From Streptomyces asiaticus (lineage in GTDB: Bacteria; Actinomycetota; Actinomycetes; Streptomycetales; Streptomycetaceae): a stretch of DNA of 64,000 nt. The notes under the pieces were generated by a model, which saw nothing but the letters and a program-made list of their open reading frames with translations, ran no database searches and was not told the DNA's origin. The position numbers and the translations under genes were made by a program. The stretch lies in contig NZ_JAGSHX010000006.1 in the NCBI RefSeq assembly GCF_018138715.1, positions 682,001-746,000 of the forward strand, given 5' to 3'. Shown here piece after piece: positions 53,666 through 61,333 of the stretch (its first letter is position 1; the number at the start of each line of letters is the position of its first letter).

Positions 53666-54439
53666 ATGCGGGCCATCTGGAGCGGAACCATCAGCTTCGG
53701 GCTCGTCGCACTGCCCTGCCAGCTCTACACCGCCACCGAAGAGAGCGGCCCCGGACTCCACACCGTCCACGCCACCTGCGGAGGACGCATCCGCCACCGG
53801 CGCGTCTGCGAACTCGAAGGGATCGAAGTCCAGCAGGCTGAGATCGCCCGAGCGTGGGAAGCCCCCGACGGGCGGCAGGTCATCCTGCGAGACACCGACC
53901 TCGAAGCCCTACCGCTGCCCACCAAGCACGTCATCGAAGTGCTCGGATTCGTCTCCACGGACGAGGTCGACCCCATCCTCTACTCCCGCCCGTACTGGAT
54001 CCGGGCATCCGGCGCCGGCGCCCAGCGGCCCTACGCGCTCCTCGTCGAAGCCCTCTCCCGGTCCGGTCGGCTCGCCATCTGCAAGGTGGCTATCCGTAGC
54101 CGGGAGCGATTGGCGGCGCTCAGGCCGCGGCACGGGATGCTGCTCCTACAGACGCTGCTGTGGCCGGAAGAAGTGCGCGACCCCGGCGACCTCTCCTCGT
54201 CGTCGCCGTTGACCGACCGGGAGCTCGCCATGGCCGAGGTGCTGATGGATGCGCTCGCCGGAGTCGACATCGACCAGCTCCACGACGAATACACGGCGGC
54301 CCTCAACAGCTTGGTGGATGCCAAGGCATCCGGGGGCGAGCTCGCCGTGCGGCCCGAGCCGGCGCCCGCCGTCGACCTCATGGCCGCCCTCGAAGCATCC
54401 GTGGAAGCCGCCCGGCAGGCCCGCGGCGAGGACAACTGA
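53666..54439 (+). CDS. ku: Phage Ku protein (non-homologous end joining)
   Basis: A 257-residue bacterial-type Ku. It starts MRAIWSGTISFGLVALPCQL, the hallmark of Ku, followed by the beta-barrel core (GGRIRHRRVCELEGIEV, KHVIEVLGFVSTDEVDPILY) and a helical end. It lacks a long lysine-rich tail. Ku rings hold DNA ends and recruit ligase D. A phage Ku is known in mycobacteriophages Omega and Corndog, where it helps circularise the genome. No ligase gene is in the visible part, so host LigD would be needed. Confidence 0.9.
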   Translation: MRAIWSGTISFGLVALPCQLYTATEESGPGLHTVHATCGGRIRHRRVCELEGIEVQQAEIARAWEAPDGRQVILRDTDLEALPLPTKHVIEVLGFVSTDEVDPILYSRPYWIRASGAGAQRPYALLVEALSRSGRLAICKVAIRSRERLAALRPRHGMLLLQTLLWPEEVRDPGDLSSSSPLTDRELAMAEVLMDALAGVDIDQLHDEYTAALNSLVDAKASGGELAVRPEPAPAVDLMAALEASVEAARQARGEDN

Positions 54440-54514
54440 GCTGAACTGCGTCACTCGCCGAAGCGTGGGCACACGAGGGTGAGCCCGAGGGGGGATCCCC
54501 GAAGGAGCATCCCA

Positions 54515-54796
54515 ATGATCAAGAAGTTGCACGACATCGGCCTGCGCTCCGAGCATGCCTACACTGCCGCCGTCGCCTCCATCGGCCTGTCCGTCCTCAC
54601 CTGGGCCGCCTCCCTCCGCGCCGAGCCCGGTAGAGGTCTCGACCGTGCCGACCGGTGGGGCATCTTCGTCGGTGAATGGGCGCCCACCTTCTTCGGCCTC
54701 GGCCTCGCCCTCTCCCACTACGAACAGGAAGAAGGCTCCCTCCTCGGGAAGACCCACGCTGACGGGGAACGGCGGCGGGACGTGGTAGGCGCATAG
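54515..54796 (+). CDS. Small phage membrane protein
   Basis: A 93-residue protein with two hydrophobic segments (YTAAVASIGLSVLTWAASL and IFVGEWAPTFFGLGLAL) and charged ends. GAAGGAGCATCCCA precedes the ATG. It lies 75 bases after ku. Could be a superinfection or membrane-associated protein; function unknown. Confidence 0.75.
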   Translation: MIKKLHDIGLRSEHAYTAAVASIGLSVLTWAASLRAEPGRGLDRADRWGIFVGEWAPTFFGLGLALSHYEQEEGSLLGKTHADGERRRDVVGA

Positions 54797-54810
54797 CGCG
54801 GACAGTACGA

Positions 54811-54841
54811 GCGCCCGCCCTCAACCTCGGAGGACGGGCGC
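54811..54841. terminator. Terminator hairpin
   Basis: GCGCCCG...CGGGCGC with inner CCTC/GAGG pairs, directly after the gene ending at 54796. The following bases up to 55024 hold no gene. Confidence 0.65.
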
Positions 54842-55024
54842 AAGGCGTTCGCTGGGTCGCGGCTCCAGCTCGGCGGCCGATCGGGCGACCCCCTGGGGAG
54901 TCGTACCGCCGTGGATCGCAGACCTACACCGGGCAAGAGGCCCGGGTCAGCCCGCATAACCAGTGTCGCATGTGGGGCTGGCAGCAGGCAGCGCGTTAGG
55001 GGAGGACGATCCAGCGCCGCTTAG

Positions 55025-55588
55025 ATGAACGCTATGAACGTCATAGCAGCGGCCGGCGCGAAGACCGGCGACGTTGGACGCAAGGTCGGATTCGACATGA
55101 GCGAAGGCTGGGGCATGGTCTTCGCTGCCCTACTCGCCGCCATCGCAGCTCTCCTAGCTGGATGGCTGGCCTACCGTGCCGGACGGCGCCAAGTCGCCGA
55201 CCAAGGACTCATCGAACACAGACACTGGCGACGTCAGAACCGGTTCGACGCCTACCAGAAGCTCATGACGGCCACGGACGAGTTCGCGCAGGCCATGGAT
55301 CGGTGGCGCCTCCCATCAACCCGCTCCTCAGCAGGGCTCGATGAGGCGATGAACAACCTGGATACGGCAGTGGCATGGGTGCGGCTGGCGGGCCCCGACA
55401 CGATGCACGATCAGGCAAAGCATGTGTTCACGGCTGCGGGCAGGGGCTATCAGCACCTACGGAGGCCGATCTCTAACATGACGCCGATCCCGCCTGCGCT
55501 CTGGACAGAAATGGTCCAGCGGGTCATCGATGCCCAGAACACTTTCGTTCGAGAGGCAGCGAAGGTGCTTGACGACCCAGCCCAGTAG
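55025..55588 (+). CDS. Single-pass membrane protein of the prophage
   Basis: A 187-residue protein. One transmembrane helix (MVFAALLAAIAALLAGWLAY) follows a short N-terminus, then about 130 helical cytoplasmic residues with Trp/His/Arg (RQNRFDAYQKLMTATDEFAQ). In-frame ATGs at 55034 and 55097 are alternative starts. Placement in the lysogeny region, beside the integrase, suggests a lysogenic-conversion or exclusion role, but there is no direct evidence. Confidence 0.7.
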   Translation: MNAMNVIAAAGAKTGDVGRKVGFDMSEGWGMVFAALLAAIAALLAGWLAYRAGRRQVADQGLIEHRHWRRQNRFDAYQKLMTATDEFAQAMDRWRLPSTRSSAGLDEAMNNLDTAVAWVRLAGPDTMHDQAKHVFTAAGRGYQHLRRPISNMTPIPPALWTEMVQRVIDAQNTFVREAAKVLDDPAQ

Positions 55589-55592
55589 GACA

Positions 55593-55623
55593 CCCCGTCC
55601 TGTTCGCAGCGACAGGAACGGGG
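55593..55623. terminator. Terminator hairpin
   Basis: CCCCGTCCTGT pairs with ACAGGAACGGGG with one bulged base, just after the membrane protein gene ending at 55588. Confidence 0.6.
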
Positions 55624-55739
55624 CGGGCAGCGGGCGGGGAGGCCGCGATCAGCCTGCGCCCCGGGTGGGGCGGCAGGCAAGGGATCGGACGCATAACGTT
55701 CCCTGGCGCGCTAAGGGGTGGTCACGACCGAAACAGAGA

Positions 55740-55761
55740 CCCCGCCCCATTGAGGGCGGGG
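55740..55761. terminator. Terminator of the integrase gene
   Basis: CCCCGCCC and GGGCGGGG (8-bp stem) end seven bases beyond the integrase stop codon on the minus strand. With the hairpin at 55593 it separates two convergent genes. Confidence 0.65.
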
Positions 55762-55768
55762 CCTCTGG

Positions 55769-56827
55769 CTATCCGCGAGGGTCTCGTGGCAGGAACGGGT
55801 TGTTCTTGCGGCGTTCCGCAGGGCGCACGTAGGTGAGGACCTGAGTGGAGTTCTTGCTCCAGCGCCCATGCTCAGCGATGAACGGTACGGGGACGCCCCG
55901 CTCGGCGGCGTCGGTTGGGCCTCCAGCTCGTAGACCGTGGGCGGTCGTCCGCTCCGCGTCGGTCAGGTTGGCAGCCTTGGCCAGCTTCTTCACGATCTCG
56001 TTCACCGCTTCCCCGGACATGCTGTTGCCGACGTTGCCCCAAACGTCGATGCGGCGGATCAGGTGCCCGTCGGTGATGCCGTGCTCGGCCAGGCCGACGA
56101 GGTACGAGCTGACGGCGGCGCCTGCGTCGATGTCCGGGGCGATGGCTCGAGGGATGTCAACGTCTTCACCTTGAGCGTTCGTGTCGGTCTTCGACATGGG
56201 GATGAAGACGGTGACCCAGTCGTCTGTGATGGTCACCTGGTCGATGGTGCAGGCTGCGATTTCGGATCGACGGCCCATGAGCCCGTAGCCGAGGATGAGG
56301 ATGGTGGCGTCGCGCCGACCACTGAGAGAGTCCGTGTCGCACTGCGCGAGCAGAAGGCGCAGGACGTCGAGGGTGATTGCCTTGGCGCGACGGGGACGCC
56401 AGCCGTCCCGTGCGCGGTCCTGGCGGTGGACCTTGATGATGTCGCGGGCGGCGCGGGAGTTGGGCTGGCCTTCGAATCCGGCGCGGAAGTGTGCTGTGCG
56501 GATCGCAGAGAGGGCTTGGTCGAGGCTGGCAGGAGAGTAGGACTTGCCGGTCGTCGGGGAAATGGACCTCTTGAGGTGTCCGATGAACTCGGCGACGGTC
56601 TGGGCGGTCATGGGGAGCGGAGTGCGCCCCTCTTGCTCGCACCAGTCGAGGGCCATGCGCCACCAGCGGGCGTAGGCCCGGTCGGTGTTGGCCGCTGTTG
56701 CGCGTCTGAGGTCGGCGGCGGTCTCGTCGGAGACTCGTTGGTCACGTTCACCCTGAGATGCGTCGTCAGTGACGATCTCTGCCTCTTCTGCTGGTACGAG
56801 TTCACTTGCCAAGTTCGACTCCCTCAC
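55769..56827 (-). CDS. int: Tyrosine recombinase/integrase
   Basis: A 352-residue integrase. The SAM-like core-binding domain is at about 30-125 and the catalytic domain at 150-340. All active-site positions are present: Arg186 (GRRSE), Lys213 (MSKTD), His297 and Arg300 (HGLR), His320 (AEHGRW) and the nucleophile Tyr333 (LTYVRP). The GTG start is used. It lies almost 7 kb from the left junction, unusual for an active integrase next to its own attachment site. Confidence 0.92.
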   Translation of the reverse strand: MRESNLASELVPAEEAEIVTDDASQGERDQRVSDETAADLRRATAANTDRAYARWWRMALDWCEQEGRTPLPMTAQTVAEFIGHLKRSISPTTGKSYSPASLDQALSAIRTAHFRAGFEGQPNSRAARDIIKVHRQDRARDGWRPRRAKAITLDVLRLLLAQCDTDSLSGRRDATILILGYGLMGRRSEIAACTIDQVTITDDWVTVFIPMSKTDTNAQGEDVDIPRAIAPDIDAGAAVSSYLVGLAEHGITDGHLIRRIDVWGNVGNSMSGEAVNEIVKKLAKAANLTDAERTTAHGLRAGGPTDAAERGVPVPFIAEHGRWSKNSTQVLTYVRPAERRKNNPFLPRDPRG

Positions 56828-56959
56828 GTCAGTTTGTCCCGAACTAGCGTACCCCTCACCGGCCTTGATATGTGTGGGTTATCGAGAGCCACTCCCGCCC
56901 AACCGACCACGGCCCGCGCGTCGTTGCGCACCTTCCCGGCGACAGCCTTCCACCAATAA

Positions 56960-56989
56960 TCTTGATGATGCATCATGATGACCCATCAA
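56960..56989. promoter_or_regulatory. Palindromic site upstream of the Cys-rich protein gene
   Basis: CTTGATG and CATCAAG arms (56960-56966, 56983-56989) enclose the perfect palindrome ATGATGCATCAT (56964-56975). It is locally AT-rich, in the gap between the integrase start and the gene at 57008. Candidate operator or recombination-accessory site. Confidence 0.5.
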
Positions 56990-57007
56990 GGTGCGCTATC
57001 TTGAAGT

Positions 57008-57319
57008 ATGAGCAACGACGACTCCCCCCGCCTCATCCCCACCGGCAAGTGCTGGTGCGGCTGCGATAGGGACACGAGCCTCGGCAGCTTCTTCGCCCGA
57101 GGCCACGACAAGATGGCCGAGGCCGCGATCCTCGCCCTGAAGTACGAGGGCTCCGTGGCACGGCTCCTCGCCGAGCACAACTTCGGCCCGAACAACTCAC
57201 TCAAGGCCGAGGCTCTCGCCAAGGGAGTCTGGAAGCCGTGCCCGTACTGCAGCTACGCAGGGGCTCCGGCCAGCATCCGCAACCACATCAGCAAGGACCA
57301 CAAGGTGGAACGATCGTGA
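57008..57319 (+). CDS. Small zinc-finger-like phage protein
   Basis: A 103-residue protein with two Cys motifs. The N-terminal GKCWCGCDRDTSLGSFFARG with HDKMAE is a pattern seen in many actinophage small proteins. The C-terminal CPYCSYAG...HISKDH looks like a C2H2 finger. Likely a nucleic-acid-binding protein. The next gene starts inside its stop codon. Confidence 0.75.
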   Translation: MSNDDSPRLIPTGKCWCGCDRDTSLGSFFARGHDKMAEAAILALKYEGSVARLLAEHNFGPNNSLKAEALAKGVWKPCPYCSYAGAPASIRNHISKDHKVERS

Positions 57320-57480
57320 CCAAGGAAGAGTACGAGGAGCGGCAGCGGCGCCTCGCCACCGATATCGAGGACGCGCGGCAGGCGTTGAACCGGGCGCGGG
57401 CCCGGTACGACCAGCTGTGCGAGGAGTCCCGGAACCTGCGCATCGACTGGCGGGAGCAGCAAGCGAAGAGCACGCCCTGA
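57316..57480 (+). CDS. Small coiled-coil protein, 54 residues
   Basis: A highly charged helix (EEYEERQRRLATDIEDARQA, LNRARARYDQLCEESRNLRI). The GTG start overlaps the preceding stop codon (GTGA), so it is translated with the zinc-finger-like protein. Confidence 0.65.
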   Translation: MTKEEYEERQRRLATDIEDARQALNRARARYDQLCEESRNLRIDWREQQAKSTP

Positions 57481-57540
57481 CCACCCCTCCCCCGCCCACC
57501 GCGTGTGGGTCCGCCGCACCACCAACACAGAGGAGAAACC

Positions 57541-57852
57541 GTGAACCAACCGACCACAACCACCTTCGCGTGGTGCTTCAGCCATGGGCGACTGCACCAC
57601 TTCACCAGCGAGCCCTGGTGCACCGCCACGTGGGCCATCCTGCCCGGCACCACCGAGGCAGAGGCGCTGGCGACGAAGGAGGAGCGATACGGCGACGCCG
57701 AGTTCCTCCACCAACTGCCGGACGACCAGCAGATCGCCCTCATCGATGCCCGCCGCGACGCGTCGGAGGCCGCCGCCAACACCATCAACGACGGGCTGGA
57801 GACGCTGTTCCGCCACCTCGGCCCCCCGCCCGCCGACACCAAGGAGAAGTGA
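57541..57852 (+). CDS. Hypothetical phage protein, 103 residues
   Basis: It starts MNQPTTTTFAWCFSHGRLHH and has an acidic helical rest (AEALATKEERYGDAEFLHQL, RRDASEAAANTINDGLETLF). GTG start after GAGGAGAAACC. It is followed by the next gene after two bases. Unknown function. Confidence 0.65.
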   Translation: MNQPTTTTFAWCFSHGRLHHFTSEPWCTATWAILPGTTEAEALATKEERYGDAEFLHQLPDDQQIALIDARRDASEAAANTINDGLETLFRHLGPPPADTKEK

Positions 57853-57854
57853 CC

Positions 57855-58070
57855 ATGATCGCAGTACCCGAGCGCGTCCGAGGGCGCGACGAAGATGTCC
57901 TGGTCTGGCACAAGCCCGTCGGCCGTGTCGTCGAGGAGTTCCAGGCCATCGCCTGCAGCGCCGACGAGGGCATCACGATGCCCGGCCCGAAGCAGAACGT
58001 TCCGCTACACCTGGACAAGCCAAGCGAGCGCTGGTGCGCGGACTGTCTGAAGCTGGCCCGCCGAGCCTGA
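57855..58070 (+). CDS. Hypothetical phage protein, 71 residues
   Basis: A small protein ending SERWCADCLKLARRA, a CxxC pair. AAGGAGAAGTGACC precedes the ATG. Last plus-strand gene of the early region; two terminators follow. Confidence 0.65.
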   Translation: MIAVPERVRGRDEDVLVWHKPVGRVVEEFQAIACSADEGITMPGPKQNVPLHLDKPSERWCADCLKLARRA

Positions 58071-58084
58071 CCCCCGCGCAGCAC

Positions 58085-58117
58085 GCCGCCCCGCCTGAGG
58101 AAAGCAGGCGGGGCGGC
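58085..58117. terminator. Terminator hairpin
   Basis: GCCGCCCCGCCTG pairs perfectly with CAGGCGGGGCGGC (13-bp stem, 7-base loop), after the plus-strand gene ending at 58070. Confidence 0.8.
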
Positions 58118-58150
58118 TGCGTGTCAGGGTAGCGGGGCGGGGTGCACGAC

Positions 58151-58185
58151 AGAACGCCCCGCCTCCACTGGAGGCGGGGCGTTCT
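58151..58185. terminator. Second, bidirectional terminator hairpin
   Basis: AGAACGCCCCGCCTCC pairs perfectly with GGAGGCGGGGCGTTCT (16-bp stem, ACT loop). It marks the border between the plus-strand early genes and the minus-strand late operon. Confidence 0.85.
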
Positions 58186-58204
58186 CGCTCAGCGGGTGGC
58201 CCTC

Positions 58205-58888
58205 CTAGGGGTATTGGCGGCGCTGCGGGTCAAGCCCGAGGGTCGTCGGCCCTTGCGATGGGGACGGCTCTGGTGCGGGCTGGTTCGATCGGCAGGTGTA
58301 GTGGGTGGAACCATCGCCGTCAGACGTGCACTCGTAGGTGACGCCCTGCGGATCGGTGTACGTCCACCCGGACGGCGGCGGCCCCTGTTCGCCGCGGGGC
58401 CCGGTGTCGCCCGGTGTCCCCTTCTCTCCCTGAGGGCCTTGCGGCCCAGCCGGCCCGGGTTCACCCTGCGGGCCCGCTGCCCCGGGCTGGCCGTCATTGC
58501 CCGCAGCGCCAGGATCCCCAGAGGGGCCAGCGGGCCCCGGCTTACCGGTCGCGTTCGCGCCGTTCTTGCCGTGGCTGCCAGGAGGTCCGGTTGGCCCGGG
58601 CGAACCTGGTTCGCCCTGCTCTCCTTTGGGTCCGCGGGGGCCGACGACGGACCGGCCCGGCTCGCCACGGGATCCGGGCGGCCCGGCGACGGGCTTCTCC
58701 CCCAACTGCTGCACCTGTCGGGCGAGGGCGTCCCGGGCTTGGTTGGCGGTGCGCAGGTCGTGGTTGAGGGCCTGCACGGTGAGGACGATCCATGCGACCA
58801 CCGCGCCAAGCAGCAGCGCACCCGCGACGGCGAGCGCGTCGCCGCGGCGCCACCGCCTCTCCTCTTTGCGTAGCTGCCCCCGCTTCAT
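58205..58888 (-). CDS. Collagen-repeat phage membrane protein
   Basis: A 227-residue protein. A basic N-terminus and a membrane helix at about 17-37 ([20 protein letters not shown]) are followed by a short coiled coil ([20 protein letters not shown]), about 100 residues of Gly-X-Y collagen repeats (69-169) and a C-terminal part with two Cys ([16 protein letters not shown]). Collagen repeats are known in phage fibres, but this one is membrane-anchored and is the last gene of the lysis group. The ATG overlaps the previous stop as ATGA. Confidence 0.88.
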   Translation of the reverse strand: MKRGQLRKEERRWRRGDALAVAGALLLGAVVAWIVLTVQALNHDLRTANQARDALARQVQQLGEKPVAGPPGSRGEPGRSVVGPRGPKGEQGEPGSPGPTGPPGSHGKNGANATGKPGPAGPSGDPGAAGNDGQPGAAGPQGEPGPAGPQGPQGEKGTPGDTGPRGEQGPPPSGWTYTDPQGVTYECTSDGDGSTHYTCRSNQPAPEPSPSQGPTTLGLDPQRRQYP

Positions 58889-59181
58889 GTGCCCGCCCCT
58901 CGAGTGAGCATGATGATGATCGGCAGGAGGACGCTCATCAGGGGCATCACCACGGCGCCGATCAGCCAGCGGCGTGTGGCGACTATCCGCTCCACGTCTT
59001 TCTCGCGGAGTGTCTCCAGCGCGGCGACACGGGAGCTCAGAGCCTCGTGTCGCAGGTCGTAGACCTCTTGGGAGACCTTGGTGTCGATGCGGTCGCCGAG
59101 CTGTTTGATGTCGTCGCGGACATCCGCGAGCCGGTCCTCAAACCGCCGGACTACCTCGCCGAGGGTCGGCTCGTCGGACAT
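58885..59181 (-). CDS. Small coiled-coil membrane protein of the lysis group
   Basis: A 98-residue protein. A coiled coil at about 8-65 ([40 protein letters not shown]) is followed by a C-terminal membrane segment ([20 protein letters not shown]). It lies between holin and collagen-type genes; a second holin or anti-holin is possible. Confidence 0.8.
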   Translation of the reverse strand: MSDEPTLGEVVRRFEDRLADVRDDIKQLGDRIDTKVSQEVYDLRHEALSSRVAALETLREKDVERIVATRRWLIGAVVMPLMSVLLPIIIMLTRGAGT

Positions 59182-59198
59182 AGATGGCTCCGGTCAGT

Positions 59199-59570
59199 TC
59201 ACACACCCGTCGGGCCGGTGCGCCGTGCTGCCGGCGCCGGGAGCGGCGGGACCGGTGCGGTGACGGTCTGCCGGACGGCGAACTGAGCTGCGGCTGTGAC
59301 GAAGATGAGGACGGCTGCCTGACGTTCGGCGGACCAGTCGAGGCCGAGGCCGACGGCGAGGGTGATGGTGGCCTGGACGAAGCCGGCGATGGCGGCGATG
59401 ACGCCGTCGTGGACCATGACGGCGACGATGAGGCCGAGGGCGGCGAGCACGACGGCGTTGACCCACGCCTGGGTTTCGGCGTCGAAGTTGGCGACGAATG
59501 CGCCGATGGTCTGGAGCAGGATGGAGGCGAGGGCGGCCCACGCGGCGGGCTCACGGCCGAGGATCTTCAT
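59199..59570 (-). CDS. Phage holin
   Basis: A 123-residue protein with about three membrane helices (WAALASILLQTIGAFVA, VVLAALGLIVAVMVHDGVIA, FVQATITLAVGLGL, then VLIFVTAAAQFAV) and a Pro/Arg tail. It is placed right after the endolysin, which fits a holin that opens the membrane at the end of infection. Confidence 0.85.
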   Translation of the reverse strand: MKILGREPAAWAALASILLQTIGAFVANFDAETQAWVNAVVLAALGLIVAVMVHDGVIAAIAGFVQATITLAVGLGLDWSAERQAAVLIFVTAAAQFAVRQTVTAPVPPLPAPAARRTGPTGV

Positions 59571-59624
59571 GAGGGTTCCGTTCGTTGTGGCGCCTTCCCG
59601 GCGCCGGAAAACGTGCAGGTCGGG

Positions 59625-59650
59625 GCGACTTCGGGGCGTTCCGAAGTCGC
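59625..59650. terminator. Hairpin between endolysin and holin genes
   Basis: GCGACTTCGG pairs perfectly with CCGAAGTCGC (10-bp stem, 6-base loop), just after the endolysin stop codon. A second hairpin GGCGCC-TTCCC-GGCGCC (about 59589-59605) follows before holin. Confidence 0.65.
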
Positions 59651-59654
59651 GTAC

Positions 59655-60494
59655 TCAGGCGTTGGGGACCTTGAGCCGGTCCCAGGTCGTCTTGCCGGGC
59701 GGCCACTTCGCGTCGGCCCCCGAGTAGCCGCACTTCCGCTGCCACGCCTCGTAGCTGGCTTTGTCGCCGGAGCCGATGACGTTCTTGTTCTTGCTGCTCT
59801 GGTAGTGGTTGCAGCCGACAGCGACGAGCCGGTCATGCATGGCAGCCACGATCGGCGACTTGCGGCCCATGGTGAACCAGTCACCTCCGGGGAACGGCTC
59901 GTACTTCGGCGACGACGGGGACTTGGAGGGGCTGGTCGCGAACAGGTCCGGCATCGGGCCAGGGTCGACGTGCCTGTTTCCGGGGGCCTGGTTGTGGCCG
60001 TAGTGCCCGCCGCGCTTCAGCCAGGTGTCCATGGGCACGGTGTCCCGGGCGAACCCGGTCGGGGCACCCCCAGGCCACACGTCGGGGATGCCGAGGCCCC
60101 GCAGCCACGCCATGATCTGGTCGAGGCCCTTGCATGGGGTGTCCCGCACCGTGGCGTACTTCTTGCCGTTCACGGTCTCGCCCTGTGTGAAGACGGTCTC
60201 GACCTGGATGCAGTACGTGCCGGTCCTGTTTGTCTTCACGCTCCCAGCGTTCTCCAGCGACAGCGACCGCGAGTCGGCCGGGAAGAACTGGGCGATCTGC
60301 CCGGTGAACGGATCCCACAGCAGGTGAGGGGCGACATCCCGGCCGCCGCCGGTGAACCAGCCGAGTTCGTTGCGGAAGGTCCAGTCGTGGGCGTTGCTGG
60401 TGATGTGCCAGACGGCCCGTGCCGGGCCGCCGTTCATCGTCCCGGTGTTGCCGACGGCGTGCCGGGCCGCACCCGGCATCCACAGATCAGTCAC
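59655..60494 (-). CDS. Endolysin, N-acetylmuramoyl-L-alanine amidase
   Basis: A 279-residue lysis enzyme. The amidase_2-type catalytic domain is at about 10-185, with metal-ligand His30 (VWHITSN) and His164/167/175 region (HYGHNQAPGNRHVDPGP). A Ser/Pro linker near 187-197 leads to a C-terminal domain with WFTMGRKSPIVAAMHDRLVA and SYEAWQRKCGYSGADAKWPP, typical of peptidoglycan-binding-like modules in Streptomyces phage lysins. GTG start. Confidence 0.9.
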   Translation of the reverse strand: MTDLWMPGAARHAVGNTGTMNGGPARAVWHITSNAHDWTFRNELGWFTGGGRDVAPHLLWDPFTGQIAQFFPADSRSLSLENAGSVKTNRTGTYCIQVETVFTQGETVNGKKYATVRDTPCKGLDQIMAWLRGLGIPDVWPGGAPTGFARDTVPMDTWLKRGGHYGHNQAPGNRHVDPGPMPDLFATSPSKSPSSPKYEPFPGGDWFTMGRKSPIVAAMHDRLVAVGCNHYQSSKNKNVIGSGDKASYEAWQRKCGYSGADAKWPPGKTTWDRLKVPNA

Positions 60495-60551
60495 GGGCCC
60501 TCCCGGGCATGAAAAAAGCCCCGGCCGGGGCGGTGGTTGAGGCAGGTTCGG

Positions 60552-61034
60552 TCAGGTGTGGATGACGAGCTTGAACTCGGCGAACGCCAGATTCACGGCC
60601 CTGGGGGCGTCGTGCTTCACCAGCAGCCCGAGCGGCGTCCCCGGGTGGACGAAAATCCCCCAGTGTTTGGCCCGGTACTGGCCGCCCGGGGTCGGCGGAT
60701 GGTCCTCGGTGCACGTCGAGTCGTAGCCGGTGCTGCCCGGAAGGCTAAGCGGGTCGCGCACGAACCGGTCCCGGATCTCGCTGTAGTCCCCCGCGTCCCA
60801 GTACATGAGGGCGTGCAGCTCGCCCCAGCCCTCGGTTGCAGGCCAGATCAGCCCGGAGCGGTCGTCGCGACGCCAGTCCGTGATGGTGTAGCCGTCAGGT
60901 TGCGCCATCTGGTGCATGGTGGCGTCGTCGTAGGACTCCCCCGTCCCGAACGGGAACTTCACCACGTGGTAGGCGCCATCGGCGGGAATCGACTGGGGTT
61001 CGTTGACGATCAGCGAGCAAACCTGCACGGGCAC
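60552..61034 (-). CDS. Phage structural/minor tail protein, 160 residues
   Basis: A soluble protein (MPVQVCSLIVNEPQSIPADG, then FPFGTGESYDDATMHQMAQP, ending VNLAFAEFKLVIHT). Its position between tail-fibre-type genes and endolysin suggests a tail-tip or fibre-associated role. No family recognised. Confidence 0.7.
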   Translation of the reverse strand: MPVQVCSLIVNEPQSIPADGAYHVVKFPFGTGESYDDATMHQMAQPDGYTITDWRRDDRSGLIWPATEGWGELHALMYWDAGDYSEIRDRFVRDPLSLPGSTGYDSTCTEDHPPTPGGQYRAKHWGIFVHPGTPLGLLVKHDAPRAVNLAFAEFKLVIHT

Positions 61035-61085
61035 GATGGCCTCCTAGCCAGTAGCGGAGCAAGCGGGCGTTGGTGGCGCGGTGCC

Positions 61086-61325
61086 TCACGACGAAGGCCG
61101 CATGGCGCGGGTGGTGTTCGCCATGTAGCTCTTGGTGCCGGAGACGTTCGTGAACGCCGCCGAACGGTGGAGGGCATCGACGAGGTCCTGCAACGCGCTG
61201 TCGCCGTCCGTCTCGCCGCCGGATCCCTCGGCGATGACCTGGGCGGTGACGCTGACCGGTCCATGGGTGGCGCTGATGGTCCATGTGAGGTTGCCCTGCG
61301 AGGTGACTGGCTCGTCCAACGGCAT
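61086..61325 (-). CDS. Small phage protein, 79 residues
   Basis: It starts MPLDEPVTSQGNLTWTISAT with a helical C-terminal half (SALQDLVDALHRSAAFTNVS). GGAGAAGAC precedes the ATG. It is eight bases after the glycine-rich gene. Unknown function. Confidence 0.7.
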   Translation of the reverse strand: MPLDEPVTSQGNLTWTISATHGPVSVTAQVIAEGSGGETDGDSALQDLVDALHRSAAFTNVSGTKSYMANTTRAMRPSS

Positions 61326-61333
61326 GTCTTCTC

